From positions 42,399,226 through 42,463,225 of the forward strand of contig CM037782.1 in assembly GCA_021229015.1 (NCBI GenBank): a stretch of 64,000 nt of DNA, written 5' to 3'. The notes under the pieces are model-generated. The model was not told the origin of the DNA. It searched no databases and saw nothing but the letters and a program-made list of their open reading frames with translations. The stretch's first letter is position 1. Each line of letters starts with the position of its first letter. A program made the translations under genes and the position numbers. Source of the stretch: Solen grandis (Eukaryota; Mollusca; Bivalvia; Adapedonta; Solenidae). Of the stretch, positions 1-11,868 are shown piece by piece.

Positions 1-842
1 GCACAGTTTCTATTTATAGATGCAGTGGCTACTAACCTACTTCAAGAGATCTAGTAGATATACAGGTATCTGCCATTCTATAGTGCAACAAATAAACCCT
101 AGAGATACCTGGGATAGATTGATGTGATTAGTAAACTATATTATGAAGAAAATATATTCCTCCGCATGGCAGAGTGAAAGTTATGCAACATCATAGAGAA
201 ATTAGCCATAATTTAACTTAGCTGAGAGTTTATGGGTATTAACATTGTCATAAAGTTTGGAGATGATTGCCTAAGAAATGAAGGTGCTAGAGCAAAAACC
301 AAGTTAAATCTGGCACTTTTTAATATTACTAGAATTGTGTCCATAGGACACAGATGCCCCCACCATTATATTTATTAGCTATTTTTGTTAGTGAATATGA
401 ATAACTGGAAATATAAATGGTGATTTTAAGAACAAATGAACACTGTTACCCTGACCTCAACCAAGTGATTTGCTAGCAACCTGTACTTGTTTTGTGACAG
501 AGTTTTGTCCTAAGGATCCCTCCTCGTGTCAAGTTATTTTAAAACATGACTATACACAACAACAATACAGTCCAGACAGGACTGCTTACACAAATGTTTA
601 ACTAAACTAACTGCTGTGATCTTGAACTTGAAGCTAGCAACCTGGTTCTTGTTTGCGTTACATAATACCCTAGGGATCGTTTGTGCCAAGTTATTTCAAA
701 ACACAACCATTCACAACAAAGTTAAAGCTTGGACATGATATTAAGGTCAACCAAGTGCTGTGACCTTGACCTTCAGGCTGGCAACTTGGTTCTTGTTCCC
801 GAGACATCATCTTGTCCAAAGGATCACTTGTGTTAAGTAAGT
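1..842. repeat. Degenerate repeats; GACCTTGAC-type ~150 bp cores
   Basis: No gene is seen. The first ~440 bases resemble the cores of other repeats in the window (phrases such as 'cataaagtttggagatgattgc'). From about 440 to 840 there are three degenerate copies of a ~120-155 bp core built on 'tgaccttgaccttcaagctagcaacctgg' type phrases and 'ttcaaaacac'. The same core forms a cleaner array at 7400-8070. Boundaries are approximate. Confidence 0.6.
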
Positions 843-1066
843 GGGGCCTCCGTGGCTGAGAGGGTAAAGTCGCTGGCTTTAACACTCACTCAGCCCCTAA
901 CTGCATGGGTTCAAATCCCGGCAGGGTAATTCAGATTTTCATGTGAGGAAGCCTTCCAGCTGGCTTGCAGTAGGTCGGTGGTTCTACCCGGGATTCGAAC
1001 CCACAGCGGTGAGGGGCTGAGAGATTTGTAGTCCACGACTGTAACTGCTCGGCCATAGTGGCCTCC
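843..1066. mobile_element. Two tRNA-headed SINE parts joined head-to-head in opposite orientation
   Basis: From 843 a forward SINE shows a tRNA-like head with an A-box-like GTGGCTGAGAGGGT and a B-box GGGTTCAAATCCC. A body phrase follows (GAAGCCTTCCAGCTGGCTTG, then TAGGTCGGTGGTTCTACCCG) that is shared with copies at 39020 and 41656. At about 990 the sequence switches to the reverse complement of a different tRNA-like head, the one carried by the copy at 41656 (seen here as GGGATTCGAACCC and GGCCATAGTGGCC). The result is a chimera or a SINE-into-SINE insertion. Both heads have a long variable-arm-like stretch (TCAGCCCCT), which suggests a Ser/Leu-type tRNA ancestor; that last point is inference. 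Confidence 0.8.
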
Positions 1067-1714
1067 TATAGTAATAGTAAAAAATGATATACCTTGATAG
1101 TCTAATACCCCTAAATAGGTTAATGAAGTCTAAAATCAATCCCATGCCTAGTTACTGAGAAATAAGCATAATAACACTGTGCATGCAAAACTTTAACCAA
1201 GTATCCATGTTAGAGAAGGGCCATAATTTGTATAAAATTCAGTCCAAGAGTTATCCTCCTTGGTTTTCTGATGCCCCTTGAACACACTCCTAAACTTTCT
1301 AGTCAATACCATCAACAATTTCTGAACTATAAGCAGGATAGTAGCTTGCATACAAAACTTTAACCTAAAAAATCTAAGTCAAAAAGTGCACTCATCTACA
1401 TTACATTCAGTCAAGTATATAGTCAGTATATCTGCCACTATAGTATGATACCACTGAACATATTAAAGAAGTTTCAAATCAAACCCATGCCTGGTTACTG
1501 AAATATAAGCATGAAACTCCTTGCATGCAAAACTTTAACCAAAATTTCAAAGTTAAAAAGGGGCCATAATTTGCAATATATTGATCAAGAGTTATCTACC
1601 TTAGTTGTCTGATGCACCTTAACATAATTATAAACTTTCAAGTCAATACCATGAATGGTTGTTGAGATACAAGCTGGCTAGTAGCTTGCATTAACAACTT
1701 TAACCAAAACATAG
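1067..1714 (+). repeat. Interior cores of the CGACTATTC-type repeat, ends missing
   Basis: Phrases that recur through 1715-5088 are present here: 'aactttaaccaaa', 'aaaaggggccataattt', 'gatgcccct', 'actttcaagtcaatacc'. No 5' terminal hairpin is seen, so this is an end-less fragment or an older copy interrupted by the SINE chimera just before it. Confidence 0.6.
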
Positions 1715-3026
1715 TTATCAAGAGCTGTCAGAGGACAGCACGCTCAACTATTCAAAATGCTTGTTGGTAAATTAAATGAAATCTATTTCAATTCTTGCCC
1801 TTCACATACCCAGTACATAAAAATAGTCATATTCAAAAATGATATACCTTGATAGTCTGATACCCTTAATATTTTTATGATGTCTAAAATCAATCCCATG
1901 CCTAGTTACTGAGACATAAGCACAATAAAACTGCATGCAAAACTTTAACCAAAAATCCAAGTTAGAAAAGGGCCATAATTTGCATAAAATTCAGTCCAAA
2001 GATTATCCTCCTTAGTTTTCTGATGCCCCTGAAGACACTCCTTAACTTTCTAGTCAATTCCACAAGCAATTTCTGGGATATAAGCCGGATAGTTGCTTGA
2101 ATGCAAAAATTTAACCTAAATTCTAAGTTAAAAGGGGGTCATAATTTTAATATACTCCATCAAGTGTTATCTTCCTTTATAGTATGATACCCCTAAACAT
2201 ATTAAAGATGTTTCAAATCAATCCCATGCCTGGACTCTGAGATATTAGCATGAAAGTAACTTGCATGCAAAACTTTAACTAAAATTTCTAAGTTAAAAAG
2301 GGGCCATAATTTGTAACATATTCCATCAAGAGTTATCTACCATGAAAGTATGATACCCCTAAACATATTAAAGATGTGTCAAATCAATCCCATGCCTGGA
2401 TACTGTGATATTAGCATGTAAGTACCTTGCATGCAAAACTTTAACCAAAATTTCTAAGTTAAAAAGGGGCCATAATCTGTAACACATTCCATCAAGAGTT
2501 ATCTACCATGAAAGTATGGTACCCCTAAACATATTAAAGATGTTTCAAATCAACCACATGCCTGGATACTGAGATATAAGCATGAGTGTATCTACCTTGG
2601 TTGTCTGATGCCCCTAAACATATTCATAAACTTTCAAGTCAATACCATGAATGGTTATTGAGATATAAGCATGAGTGTATCTTGCATGCATAACTTAAAC
2701 CAAATTTTCTATTGCACGCAAAACTTTAACCAAAAGCTGCAATGCCAACGCCGACGCCAGGGCGACTACAATAGCTCTCATATTCTTCGAATAGTCGAGC
2801 TAAAAAGGGGCCATAATTTATATGAAATTCAGTCAAGAGTTATCTACCTTGGTTCTCATATTAATAAACTTTCAAGTTAATACCATAAATGAATATTAAG
2901 ATATAAGATTGATAATAATTTGCATGCAAAACATTAACCAAAAGCCACAATACCCATGCTGACACCAATGCCAATGCAAGGGTGATTATAATAGCTCTCA
3001 TATTCTTCTAATAGTTGAGCTAAAAA
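1715..3026 (+). mobile_element. Structured tandem-core element, arm variant CAACTATT (copy B1)
   Basis: The left end at about 1717-1755 reads ATCAAGAG, then the hairpin GCTGTC-AGAG-GACAGC, then the arm GCTCAACTATTC. The right end at about 2990-3026 reads ATAGCTCTCATATTC, then AATAGTTGAGC, then TAAAAAG. The right arm is the exact reverse complement of GCTCAACTATT on the left. Between them are ~150-170 bp cores ('catgcaaaactttaaccaaaatttctaagttaaaaagggg' type). A second 3' end lies inside at about 2770-2806, with the other arm variant (GAATAGTCGAGC), so this copy is nested or has a duplicated terminus. GACGCC-rich sequence precedes that inner end. Confidence 0.7.
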
Positions 3027-3762
3027 GTGACCACACATAACAAAGTTACTGCTGGGACACAAATTCTTGTGCGTGTGCACACATACACAAAAAAAACACA
3101 CACACGAACAGGTGTAACACTATATGCCCGTCGCCATTTCAGGGGGGGGGGGGGGGAGATATATATATCTCCTGACTGAATTTGGCGATATCAGCCATGA
3201 TTAAACTTGGCCCAGAGATTAGTGTGGCCATACCACGTGGTATATGATGTCGTTTTAGCTAATGCATTTATAAAGCATATTTTGCATTGATTCGAAAAAG
3301 AAAACTGCTGGAAGTATTTTATTCCTTCACCAATTTTAATGGGATATAGTGCATGCAAAGATGCATTCGTATTTCTAAACATTGGGGAAAACATTATTAG
3401 CCATGTGCTTTATGTGTAAGCAAACAAAATTTCACAAACTCGGAGGTTTTGCCGAGTGTTAGGAAAAACTGTATATCTGACAAAAGAATCACTGGAACCT
3501 ATGTGTAGGGCACAATTTTCTGCTTCGCATGAGCTATATACTATTAAAATTGATAAAGAAATAAAAAACTTACAACAGTTTTTCCTTCTGAATTGATGCA
3601 AAATATGCTTTACGCATTAGCTTAAAATTATGTCATATACCATGTTGTATTGGCACACTGAGAGATAATGGTGATAAACATTGATATAAAATTTGAAGAT
3701 GACTGCTTAAGAGATAAAGCTGCTAGAGTGAAAATGAAATGAAATCTGGCATTTCTTAATAT
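3027..3762. other. Repeat tail, poly-G tract and unrecognised sequence
   Basis: Positions 3027-3150 match the tail of the GACCTTGAC-type repeat: 'acaaagttactgctgggacacaaattcttg', CA-rich sequence, then ACAGGTGTAACACTATATGCCCG. The same tail ends the array at 8070. A run of about 14 G follows at 3142-3156. From 3160 to 3660 I see only short ORFs in several frames and recognise no gene. Positions 3660-3762 resemble core sequence of the structured repeats. Confidence 0.5.
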
Positions 3763-5088
3763 AACAAGAGCTGTCAGAGGACAGCACGCTCGACTATTCA
3801 AAATGCTTGTTGGTAAATCAAATGAAATCTATTTCAATTCTTGCCCTTCACATACCCTGTACATAATAATAGTCAAAAATGGTATACCTTGATAGTCTGA
3901 TACCCCTTAATATTTTTATGATGTCTAAAATCAATCCCATGCCTAGTTACTGAGACATAAGCACAATAACACTGCATGCAAAACTTTAACCAAAAATCCA
4001 AGAAAAAGGCCATAATTTGTATAAAATTCAGTCCAAAAGTTATCCTCCTTGGTTTTCTGATGCCCCTGAAGACACTCCTTAACTTTCTAGTCAATTCCAC
4101 AAGCAATTTCTGAGATATAAGCTGGATAGTAGCTTGAATGCAAAAATTTAACCAAAATTCAAAGTTAAAAGGGGGTCATAATTTTTAATATATTCCATCA
4201 AGTGTTATCTTCCTTTATATTATGATACCCCTAAACATATTAAAGATGTTTCAAATCAATCCCATGCCTGGACTCTGAGATATAAGCATGAAAGTACCTT
4301 GCATGCAAAACTTAACCAAAATTTCTAAGTTAAAAAAGGGGCCATAACTTGTAATATATTCCATCAAAAGTTATCTACCTTTATAGTATGATACTCCTAA
4401 ACATATTAAAGATATTTCAAATCAATCCCATGCCTGGATACTGAGATATAAGCATGAAAGTAACTTGCATGCAAAACTTCAACCAAAATTTCTAAGTTAA
4501 AAAGGGCAATAATTTGTAACATATTCCATCAAGAGTTATCTTCCTTTATAGTATGATACCCCTGAATGTATTAAAGATGTCTCAAATCAATCCCATACCT
4601 GGATACTGAGATATTAGCATGAAAGTACCTTGCTTGCAAAACTTTAACCAAAATTTCAAAGTTAAAAAGGGGCCATAATTTGTAATATATTCCATCAAGA
4701 GTTATCTACCTTGGTTGTATGATGCCCCTAAACATATTCATAAACTTTCAAGTCAATACCATGAATGATTATTGAGATAGTAGCTTGCACGGAAAACTTT
4801 AACCAAATTTTCTATTGCATGCAAAACTTTAACCAAAATTTCTAAGTTAAAAAGGGGCCATAATTCATATTAAATGCAGTCAAGGGTTATCTACCTTGGT
4901 TGTCTGATGCCCCTGAACATATTTATAAACTTTCAAGTCAATACCATAAATGGTTATTGAGATATAAGGTTGATAGTAACTTGCACGCAAAACTTTAACC
5001 AAAAGCTGCAACGCCAACGCCGACGCCGACGTCGACGCCAGGGTGACTACAATAGCTCTCATATTCTACGAATAGTCGAGCTAAAAAG
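3763..5088 (+). mobile_element. Structured tandem-core element, arm variant CGACTATTC (copy B2)
   Basis: The left end at 3763 reads AACAAGAG, the perfect hairpin GCTGTC-AGAG-GACAGC, then the arm GCTCGACTATTC. The right end at about 5051-5088 reads AATAGCTCTCATATTC, then GAATAGTCGAGC, then TAAAAAG. The two arms are exact reverse complements over 12 bases. The interior holds about eight degenerate ~150-160 bp cores, each with 'catgcaaaactttaacc' and 'gggccataattt'. A GCCGACGCCGACG stretch sits just inside the right end. No coding capacity is visible, so it is non-autonomous if mobile. Confidence 0.75.
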
Positions 5089-5933
5089 GGCCATGACTCC
5101 TGACCTTAGTGGGCGATATGAGCCATAATGGCACTTGGCCTAAAGATTACGGGTATAAACAATGTCATAATTTGAGCAATCTTTTAAAATCTATGCCAAA
5201 ATATTTTGAAACCTGGCCAACAGTTTTTGAAAAGATGATTTTAAGATTTAAAAGGCAAATTAGCTCCACCTCTAGTGGCCACATTTTTTTCTGACCAAAA
5301 TAATTTGAGCAATCATAGTAAAAAATTACCAAATGAACATAATTATGTGCCAAAATATTTTGAAAACTGGCTGGTTGTTTTTGAAAAGAAAAATTGTGCA
5401 AGTTTTCACTATAAACCTGTCCCTAGCAGCCATGTTCTTATATGAGCAATCTTTGTAGAGAATTACCCAAGGAACTTGAGTGCCTAATATCTTGAAATCT
5501 GGCCAGAAGATTTTAAGAGGAAGAATTGTTCAATTTAGCACTATAATTTATAATTCATATATAAAATTTCTTGTAGCATGACAAAGTTATGATCGGGACA
5601 AAAAAAAGTTGACACAAGCCCGCCGACTTTGCCAAACTAATGACCAAATTTTTCCTTTGGAAAACCTGGTTAGAAAAACAGCCACCAATGTTTGATATCT
5701 TAACTATAGGGTGTAAGAAATCACAAACATCTTGAGGAGCCGGTGATAATAAAAACAATTCCAAATCCCCATTGATAATGTGTTAAATAGCAACAAGCAG
5801 TCTAAACCCTGACCAATTACTTACACTGATCAGATAAGATGTTTACCACATGTTTATGTGGTGACAGACTAAGAGTTAAGGATCACATATCACATTTTAT
5901 TTTGCTCTAATATCATGCACATCAAACTCTTAC
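5089..5933. other. Degenerate repeats then unrecognised sequence
   Basis: Positions 5089-5540 contain three or four degenerate ~120 bp units around 'ccaaaatattttgaaa(a/c)ctggcc'. That phrase also occurs in the ~315 bp units at 44812-46140 ('ttttaaaatctggcc'). From 5540 to the exon at 5934 nothing is recognisable. Confidence 0.45.
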
Positions 5934-6068
5934 CTTGAATTTGCCAACAATTCTGCCCTCGTCAGAGACTTCGTTGCCCATGTTTTTGCCTCGGTACAAC
6001 TCAAACGTGTGCAGCCAGTCTTTGAAGCCGGAGAATTCATTCTGATTCTCAAGTTCATTAGGATATAT
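5934..6068 (-). CDS. Ferlin (otoferlin-like) internal exon, 45 codons, on the minus strand
   Basis: Read on the minus strand, a TGGCCAG acceptor is followed by 135 bp encoding 45 residues that begin IYPNELENQNEF and end GRIVGKFK, then a GTAAGAG donor. Both ends are in phase 0. The block, with FKDWLHTFELYRGK in the middle, matches the ferlin segment just before the penultimate C2 domains; in otoferlin this is the 'DWLHTF-LLRGK ... ERIVG-FK' region. Ferlins are large, tail-anchored multi-C2 proteins of Ca2+-triggered membrane fusion. The odd point is orientation: the other ferlin exons in this window (17288-17388 and 20444-20624) are on the plus strand across a 100-N gap. About 400-450 residues of ferlin that normally separate these parts are not seen anywhere in the window. 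Family identity is firm; membership of the same gene is inference. Confidence 0.9.
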
Positions 6069-7399
6069 CTGGCCATGAGAATAAGCAGCAAGAATTAAAT
6101 GATGTCAGGAATTACTGATATGCAATGTTTTAATGTTCACATCTGGAATTAAGGGCAGTAAACCTGTAAACCCTAATTTATGTCATTATCCATCAACTTC
6201 ATATAGACTTGTTTTGCATAACTGATCAAACACAAACTTCTCTACTACTGGCAGGAGCCATCTGATCAGGTTCTCCTCTGGAAGCTGATCAGGCAAGGAA
6301 AATTCCATAGTTTTAAACAAGTTTAATTAAAATTAATAAATGCATCAATATGCAAATAAATATTCATGAGATATAGGGATAATATAGACATGCCATATTA
6401 GAATGAAAGCCATTGTTTCACACTTTCATTATATTAGCTAAAAAGTAGAAAACAGTGAAAACTTGACACCGGTCATTCCTCCATACCTTTCATTTGATAG
6501 AGCGTAATTCTAGCATTCAAGAGACTCAGTTTGGCACATTGGCAAACAGAGCAGACCTTGATCAGACAGTTCCTTCCAGGAGTTGTCTGATCAGGGTCTC
6601 CTATGTTAGGTAATACAATATTGCATCTCAAATACTACTCAGTCTGTATAGCAAACAAAAATCCATTGTTTTATATACTGTTTAAAGTTAAGTATATTAA
6701 TATTCATTATGTCATTAAATTGTATGCATGAATATTCATGTAATAAAGTGATAATATGCTTTTATATAGGTTGGACATATGAGATTGTTGAAGAATGTCT
6801 TCCCTACATAGAGATAATATATCTCTGACAAAGAATTCATAAAACTGGTCTCTAGAACATTTGAATTCTGAATAAATTTTGTTTGTTATGAAATCTGATT
6901 TTCACTGGTTGTACTCAGAGAGTGGTTATGTATGTCACACTGAAGAAATTTTTTAATTAGAAATAAGTTATGATATGAAATATAATGATATACAGTACTG
7001 GTATTTAAGTTAAAATAATGAAATGAATAATGGAATGAAATACATGTAGATGAGCAAATTGCAAATGTCTATTGCAATATGCCCCTGGAATCATAAAACA
7101 GGGAACAGGTTCTGTACACATCATACTGACCTTCAGAAAACTTGAGAAAACTGTAATTTTAACAAAGGATACTTTATAAAACTTTATAGGAACTCATATA
7201 CTCTTATAACCAAAGTGCAAATATTCGTAAAGTTTTAAACCAAAAGGTCAAATTGATAACAGGTTATATCTCCGATAAAGTTTGGTCTACCAACTGACAG
7301 GCATGTTCCAGTTCTTGAAATATAGGGATAAAGTTAACCTGCAAATGTTAACATAAAAATGCTTCATTGCATGAGCAAATGAGAACAGTTTTATCAATT
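6069..7399. other. Non-coding, includes two degenerate CTGATCAG repeat copies
   Basis: Copies of a dispersed repeat lie at about 6175-6375 and 6525-6743. Its marks are an internal palindromic region around CTGATCAG with GGAG/CTCC arms, a phrase close to AATCCATTGTTTTA, and a terminal GAATATTCATG. A better-preserved copy is at 11869-12113. The rest (6745-7400) is AT-rich and unrecognised. If the minus-strand ferlin exon is real in place, this would be intron on its upstream side. Confidence 0.5.
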
Positions 7400-8070
7400 T
7401 TGAAAACAAGGTTCAAAGCTAAGATGCTGTGTTGTGGCCTTGACCTTCAAGCTAGCAACTTTTGCAACACATTGTTTTGTCCTAAGGATCACTTGTGCAA
7501 AGTTTTTTCCAAACACAACTGTTCACAACAAAATTACAGCTGGGACACAATTTTAAGGTCAACCAAGTGCTGTGACCTTGACCTTAAAGCTAGCAACCTG
7601 GTTATTGTTCGCAATACATTGTCCTGTCCTATGGATCACTTGTTCCAAGTTATTTGAAAAACAACCAATCAAGACCAAAGCTAAAGCTAGGACAAGATTT
7701 TAAGGTCAACTGATTGCTGTGACCTTGACCTTCAAGTTAGAGACCTGGTTATTGTTCATGACACATTGTCTTATCCTAAGGATCACTTGTGCCAAGTTAT
7801 TTGAAAAACAACCTATCAAGACCAAAGTTACTGCTGGGACACAATTTTAAGGTCAACTAAGTGCTGACCTAGATCTTCAAGCCAGCAACCTGTGGTGTTT
7901 TTTTTTGCAACATGTCATCTTGACCTGAGAATCATTTGTACCAATTTTTTTTAAAAAGCGACCATTCATAACGAAGTTACAGCTGGGACACAAATTCTTG
8001 CACAAACACACTAACACACACACACGGACAGGTGTAACACCATATGCCCGTTGCCATTTCATGACGGGGG
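7400..8070 (+). repeat. GACCTTGAC-type tandem repeat, ~150 bp unit, about four units
   Basis: Units repeat at about 7430, 7570, 7720 and 7860, with phrases 'ctgtgaccttgacctt', 'agctagcaacctgg', 'taaggatcacttgtgc', 'ctgggacacaatttt'. The array ends in a CA-rich tail and ACAGGTGTAACACCATATGCCCG. The same tail occurs at 3110 and, degenerate, at 46705-46725. No protein is encoded. Confidence 0.75.
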
Positions 8071-8390
8071 CATAGTAAAATTGATTTACTTGTCATGTAT
8101 TAATGTAATTGAAAATCCAGCAGATATATTTGGTTATTTGAAGCATACACACAGAATACAGCATACAGTAAATAAATACACTAAATACAGTGAATTATTG
8201 TCACATGCACACCACAAACCTTGTTAATCTATGTCATGCATTAACAGGTGATAATAACTGTTGAACTATGTATTTCTGATACACCTAAAGATCAAACTTC
8301 TATCCCTACAATGGTCCTTCCTTGGGCCATCATTCTCAAATGATCTTCATATTTAACTTATGTTTTGAATTCACCTTTTGCATGGCAGTC

Positions 8391-8520
8391 TTTCTTATAT
8401 AATTATTGGAAGAGTTTGGGTCTGCAAGATGCATATTATTTCCATACACTACTAAGGTGGTGTTAATGTCTGTGTAGATAAAATCCTCCTCCTCCTCCTC
8501 ATCATCATCAGCAGCAACAA
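8391..8520 (-). repeat. Inverted duplicate partner of 10104-10224
   Basis: The reverse complement of this stretch aligns along its whole length with 10104-10224 on the plus strand. They share TTGTTG-type CTG/GAT repeats, then ATTAACACCACCTTAGTAGT, GCATCTTGCAGAC and TTCCAATAATTAT. The main difference is the GAG/GAT trinucleotide tract, which is longer here. The arms are ~1.6 kb apart. Confidence 0.75.
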
Positions 8521-9985
8521 GGGCTTTCATAATTGATTTAAATACCTTAACATTTAAAATATGCCTAAATCTATGTAAAACTAATGATACATGCAATTCT
8601 ATTAATTAAACTACTATGTTATACATACGTATTATGGACATAAATTTCTAGAAGTAAAGCAAAGCTACACATTGTTTAAAATTATGTCTTGACCAACAAC
8701 TCTCCGAAAAAGGCTTTGTGAACAACAAATCTAATCAAATGTATCGTGACTTTCTTTCCTTTACTGCTGAATAATAAAACAAAACACAAAACAACAGACT
8801 TACAAAACAGCAATTATCAGCACCTGCAGTTTTTACATAATCTATGCCAATGTCATTAATTTTCTTTGCCAATGTCATTAATTTTCTTTGTATTACAAGA
8901 CCTACTTACGTCATCTACACCAAATGATGCACTATGTGATATATTATGCCATGTCATGATTGTTTATTTGAACATATTTACCAGTCCCCAAGCAAGTCTG
9001 ATCATGACATCAAAGGGGGACAGACGTAATACTTGGAACCAATCTGCATTTGTTATGCTGATGGTTTTATCAGCAAACATTGATCCTGTGAAATGGGTTT
9101 GTTTAGAATGTACTGGAAATATGACTGAAGGTGATAAATACCCACACACAGTGCTTTTACACAGATTATTTAGCCTTATCATCAATCATTCAAGGTATTT
9201 TTTTTAGCAAATTCTAATTTAAAAGGGGCCACAATTGTGTGTAAAATTTTCAGCTTTTGATGCCAAATTTTGATTTTGGCTTCCTTTTAATTAGAACAAA
9301 TATGTGTAATGAAAATATACAAATCTGCCAACCTGTTCATGGGTTATTGATTGGACAAATTAAGAATCAGCAAAGTATCACAGAAAACTACTGATAATAC
9401 AGTGGTAGACTTTTCGCTCTCACGGTGCCCTATTGCTGTCTTTCATCTGTCATAACGGGACTTCATTGACGCTGCGTGGAAACAGGGCGTCAATATGGAA
9501 TAGGTTTTAAATTTGGACATGGAGCCACATAATCGAAACAGAGAGAAACCACCATTATTATTGTAAAATAAAACCATGTAATATGTTTGAAAAAAACAAC
9601 AACAACACTTTATGAATGAATTACTTTGACAAAATTTATAACATGCAAGTCTTCTGTCGTTACTAAAAAGAAATTCAAAACATTTATGGGTATCTGATAA
9701 CTTCTCCCTAAACTCGTAGGCCACGGGTTTTAAAACTTGGTTAATGGACCTTGCAAGCACCTGATTCATTAAAGTTCAGAAATGAGTTTTGGAAGATATT
9801 TTGTGACCTCATAACATTCAAATTTTTAGCTACATATCATCAACTTGAAAAATCAATGAAGCCACAGTTTACATATAATACATATTACTGCATACAAGCA
9901 CTATGAAACATGTCCAACTGCTGGTCCCTGAGGCCCAATCTGTGGTCCTAGTATTATAAGCTGATTATGATAGACTGCTTGAAAT

Positions 9986-10040
9986 CAGCTGAGGATATTT
10001 GTCAAAATGGCATGTTTCATTGCCTAGTGGCAATATTAAG
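9986..10040 (+). repeat. 55 bp direct duplicate, partner at 10531-10585
   Basis: Both copies start CAGCTGAGGATATTTGTC and end ATATTAAG. The only difference I see is one base (GTGGCAAT here, GTGGAAAT in the partner). The spacing is 545 bp. This suggests a recent local duplication or two copies of a short dispersed element. Confidence 0.8.
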
Positions 10041-11575
10041 TACCTAAATTCTGTGCCAAATGAAAAAGTTATCTGTGCCGATTTGTTTCGTTATCATCTT
10101 CCTTGTTGTTGCTGCTGCTGATGATTTTATTTAAATTGACATTAACACCACCTTAGTAGTTTACTGTTTGGTAATTTCATGCATCTTGCAGACAGTAACT
10201 ATTCCAATAATTATAAAAGAAAAGAAATACCTGTTGTAAAATGTAACTTTATTGATTTATTGGTAAGTTAATCTATGGCATCATATAATATGTCTACTAT
10301 AATTTAAGTATTTTTCTGTACTTTTTTCGTTCTATATTTCTGAATTATTTGATAATATGAGTTTTTCATTGTCCATATTTTTGAAAGTTAAATTATTTTT
10401 TATTTCAGATTTAATAGATAAAAATGTTTGAAAAAACCAACAAATATTAATGGAAATTAGGCCGAAGACACTCTTGATTTACATGGACTTTTTAGAACAC
10501 ACTTTAAAAATCTCTTACACAAACAGCCTACAGCTGAGGATATTTGTCAAAATGGCATGTTTCATTGCCTAGTGGAAATATTAAGATCCACTGTTTGTAA
10601 ATGATACATGCACATGTTATTAAAATATTTTGAGATGGCTTTGTTTTATTTAAGTTGTGCTTCAAAACATTCACAGCTTTACATCAAAATTAGTCTAGTA
10701 AGTTTGTTGGAGCAGATAATTTATGGTCAGACGAACATCTAGATCAGCTAGATAATGGAGGACAGTCTCAGCTTGAACAGGTTGTATAGTATCATCAAGC
10801 CAAAGTTATGAAACAATTTAAAACCTGACCACACTTGTATATAGGTAGCATTGGTCACTCAGATTAAAAAGATGTTCCATCTTCAGGCAGGATTAACATG
10901 AAATCTGGTTTTCAGATTCTAAAGCTGATTTTCTATTTTAACATCCCTATTTTCAAAATAAATATATTCCTAATTTCATCATACAATGCATTTACAAAGT
11001 TACACAATAAGTTTTTGAGGGCAAAATTTTTATAGTGTATTGTCATGACATAAACATAAAAATTCCATCTCCCATACATAAAATTTCAGCAGGCAACCCC
11101 GATAGTGGCTGTTAGTAGAGAGACAGCATTCAAGATTGCTTCATTTTACAAAGGACAACATCAATTCTGATATCATAAGTTTAACATTTTCACTGCATTG
11201 CGCGGCTTTATTCCAACACTGCCGAGCAACAAGGAAAGATATGCGGCCATGTCTGGATAGATTAAATGTGCCATTCTCATCTCAAAGGTACAAGTAGATA
11301 ACAAGCAGTATAAAACCCAATCAGCCTGCAAGTTACTGGCAAACTAGCCTGGTAACTTCAATGTCTGTTGCAAAGGTATTTTTCCCACTGAATGATTTTT
11401 TTGTGGTTTGAGCACCAAATTTATGTTATGCTATTAAAATAAACTTATATATACAAATGGACTTTTCCTTTTATTCAACAAAGATCACAAATTATCAACC
11501 ACTTTTACTTTTTATGTTAATAATTTTCTGAAGACTTGCATCATTTATCAGAAAATATTGTGCAACTTACTTTAA

Positions 11576-11796
11576 CTCTTTCCCTCATAGAGGAAACCAT
11601 GAAAAGACCTATGCGAACAACATAAAACACTCGCAGGCTGATCAGGTTTTATGCTATTCGTTGCTCCTCAGTGGTCTGGAAATGAGGACTTTATAATTAA
11701 TTTGGTAAGGTTTAACTGTGGTTTTCTGCAGATCAGGCTTTATGTGGTACATGTACCTACTGAGTGCATCAAAATGAGTCTATATGAGGGAAAGGG
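11576..11796 (+). mobile_element. piggyBac-type MITE, TTAA-flanked, internal deletion
   Basis: Flanked by TTAA on both sides (11572-11575 and 11797-11800). The ends are an inverted pair: CTCTTTCCCTCATAGAG on the left, CTATATGAGGGAAAGGG on the right. Length is about 221 bp against 234 bp in the copies at 16686 and 36312; the missing bases are one arm of the central palindrome. TTAA target duplication with CCC/GGG termini is the known signature of the piggyBac superfamily. There is no coding capacity. Confidence 0.85.
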
Positions 11797-11868
11797 TTAA
11801 AAAGATAGGTTGTTTTGAAACTTATGTTTGAAGCATGTCCAATTTATTTGCCATTTCAATATCCTTTT

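Larger units (their letters stand above)
8071..11575. other. Unrecognised low-complexity and partly duplicated region
   Basis: I recognise no gene. Two internal duplications are visible. An inverted pair lies at 8391-8520 (minus) and 10104-10224 (plus), sharing 'gacattaacaccaccttagtag', 'atgcatcttgcagac' and 'ttccaataattat'. A direct pair lies at 9986-10040 and 10531-10585, 55 bases with one visible difference. A GAG-rich tract at 8480-8515 would encode an acidic run on the minus strand, but it lies inside the duplicated piece and has no convincing splice sites. Confidence 0.5.

Noticed and set aside
843..1066. Functional tRNA genes
   Set aside because: The A- and B-box-like motifs belong to SINE heads; cloverleaf pairing is not maintained, and identical bodies follow at other loci.
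8460..8596. Minus-strand frame with an acidic run (ADDDEEEEEDF), upstream of the reversed ferlin exon and so positioned like the acidic linker of otoferlin
   Set aside because: The acidic run comes from a GAT/GAG trinucleotide tract inside a sequence duplicated in inverted orientation at 10104-10224, where the tract is absent. No good splice sites border it, and no further ferlin motif follows.
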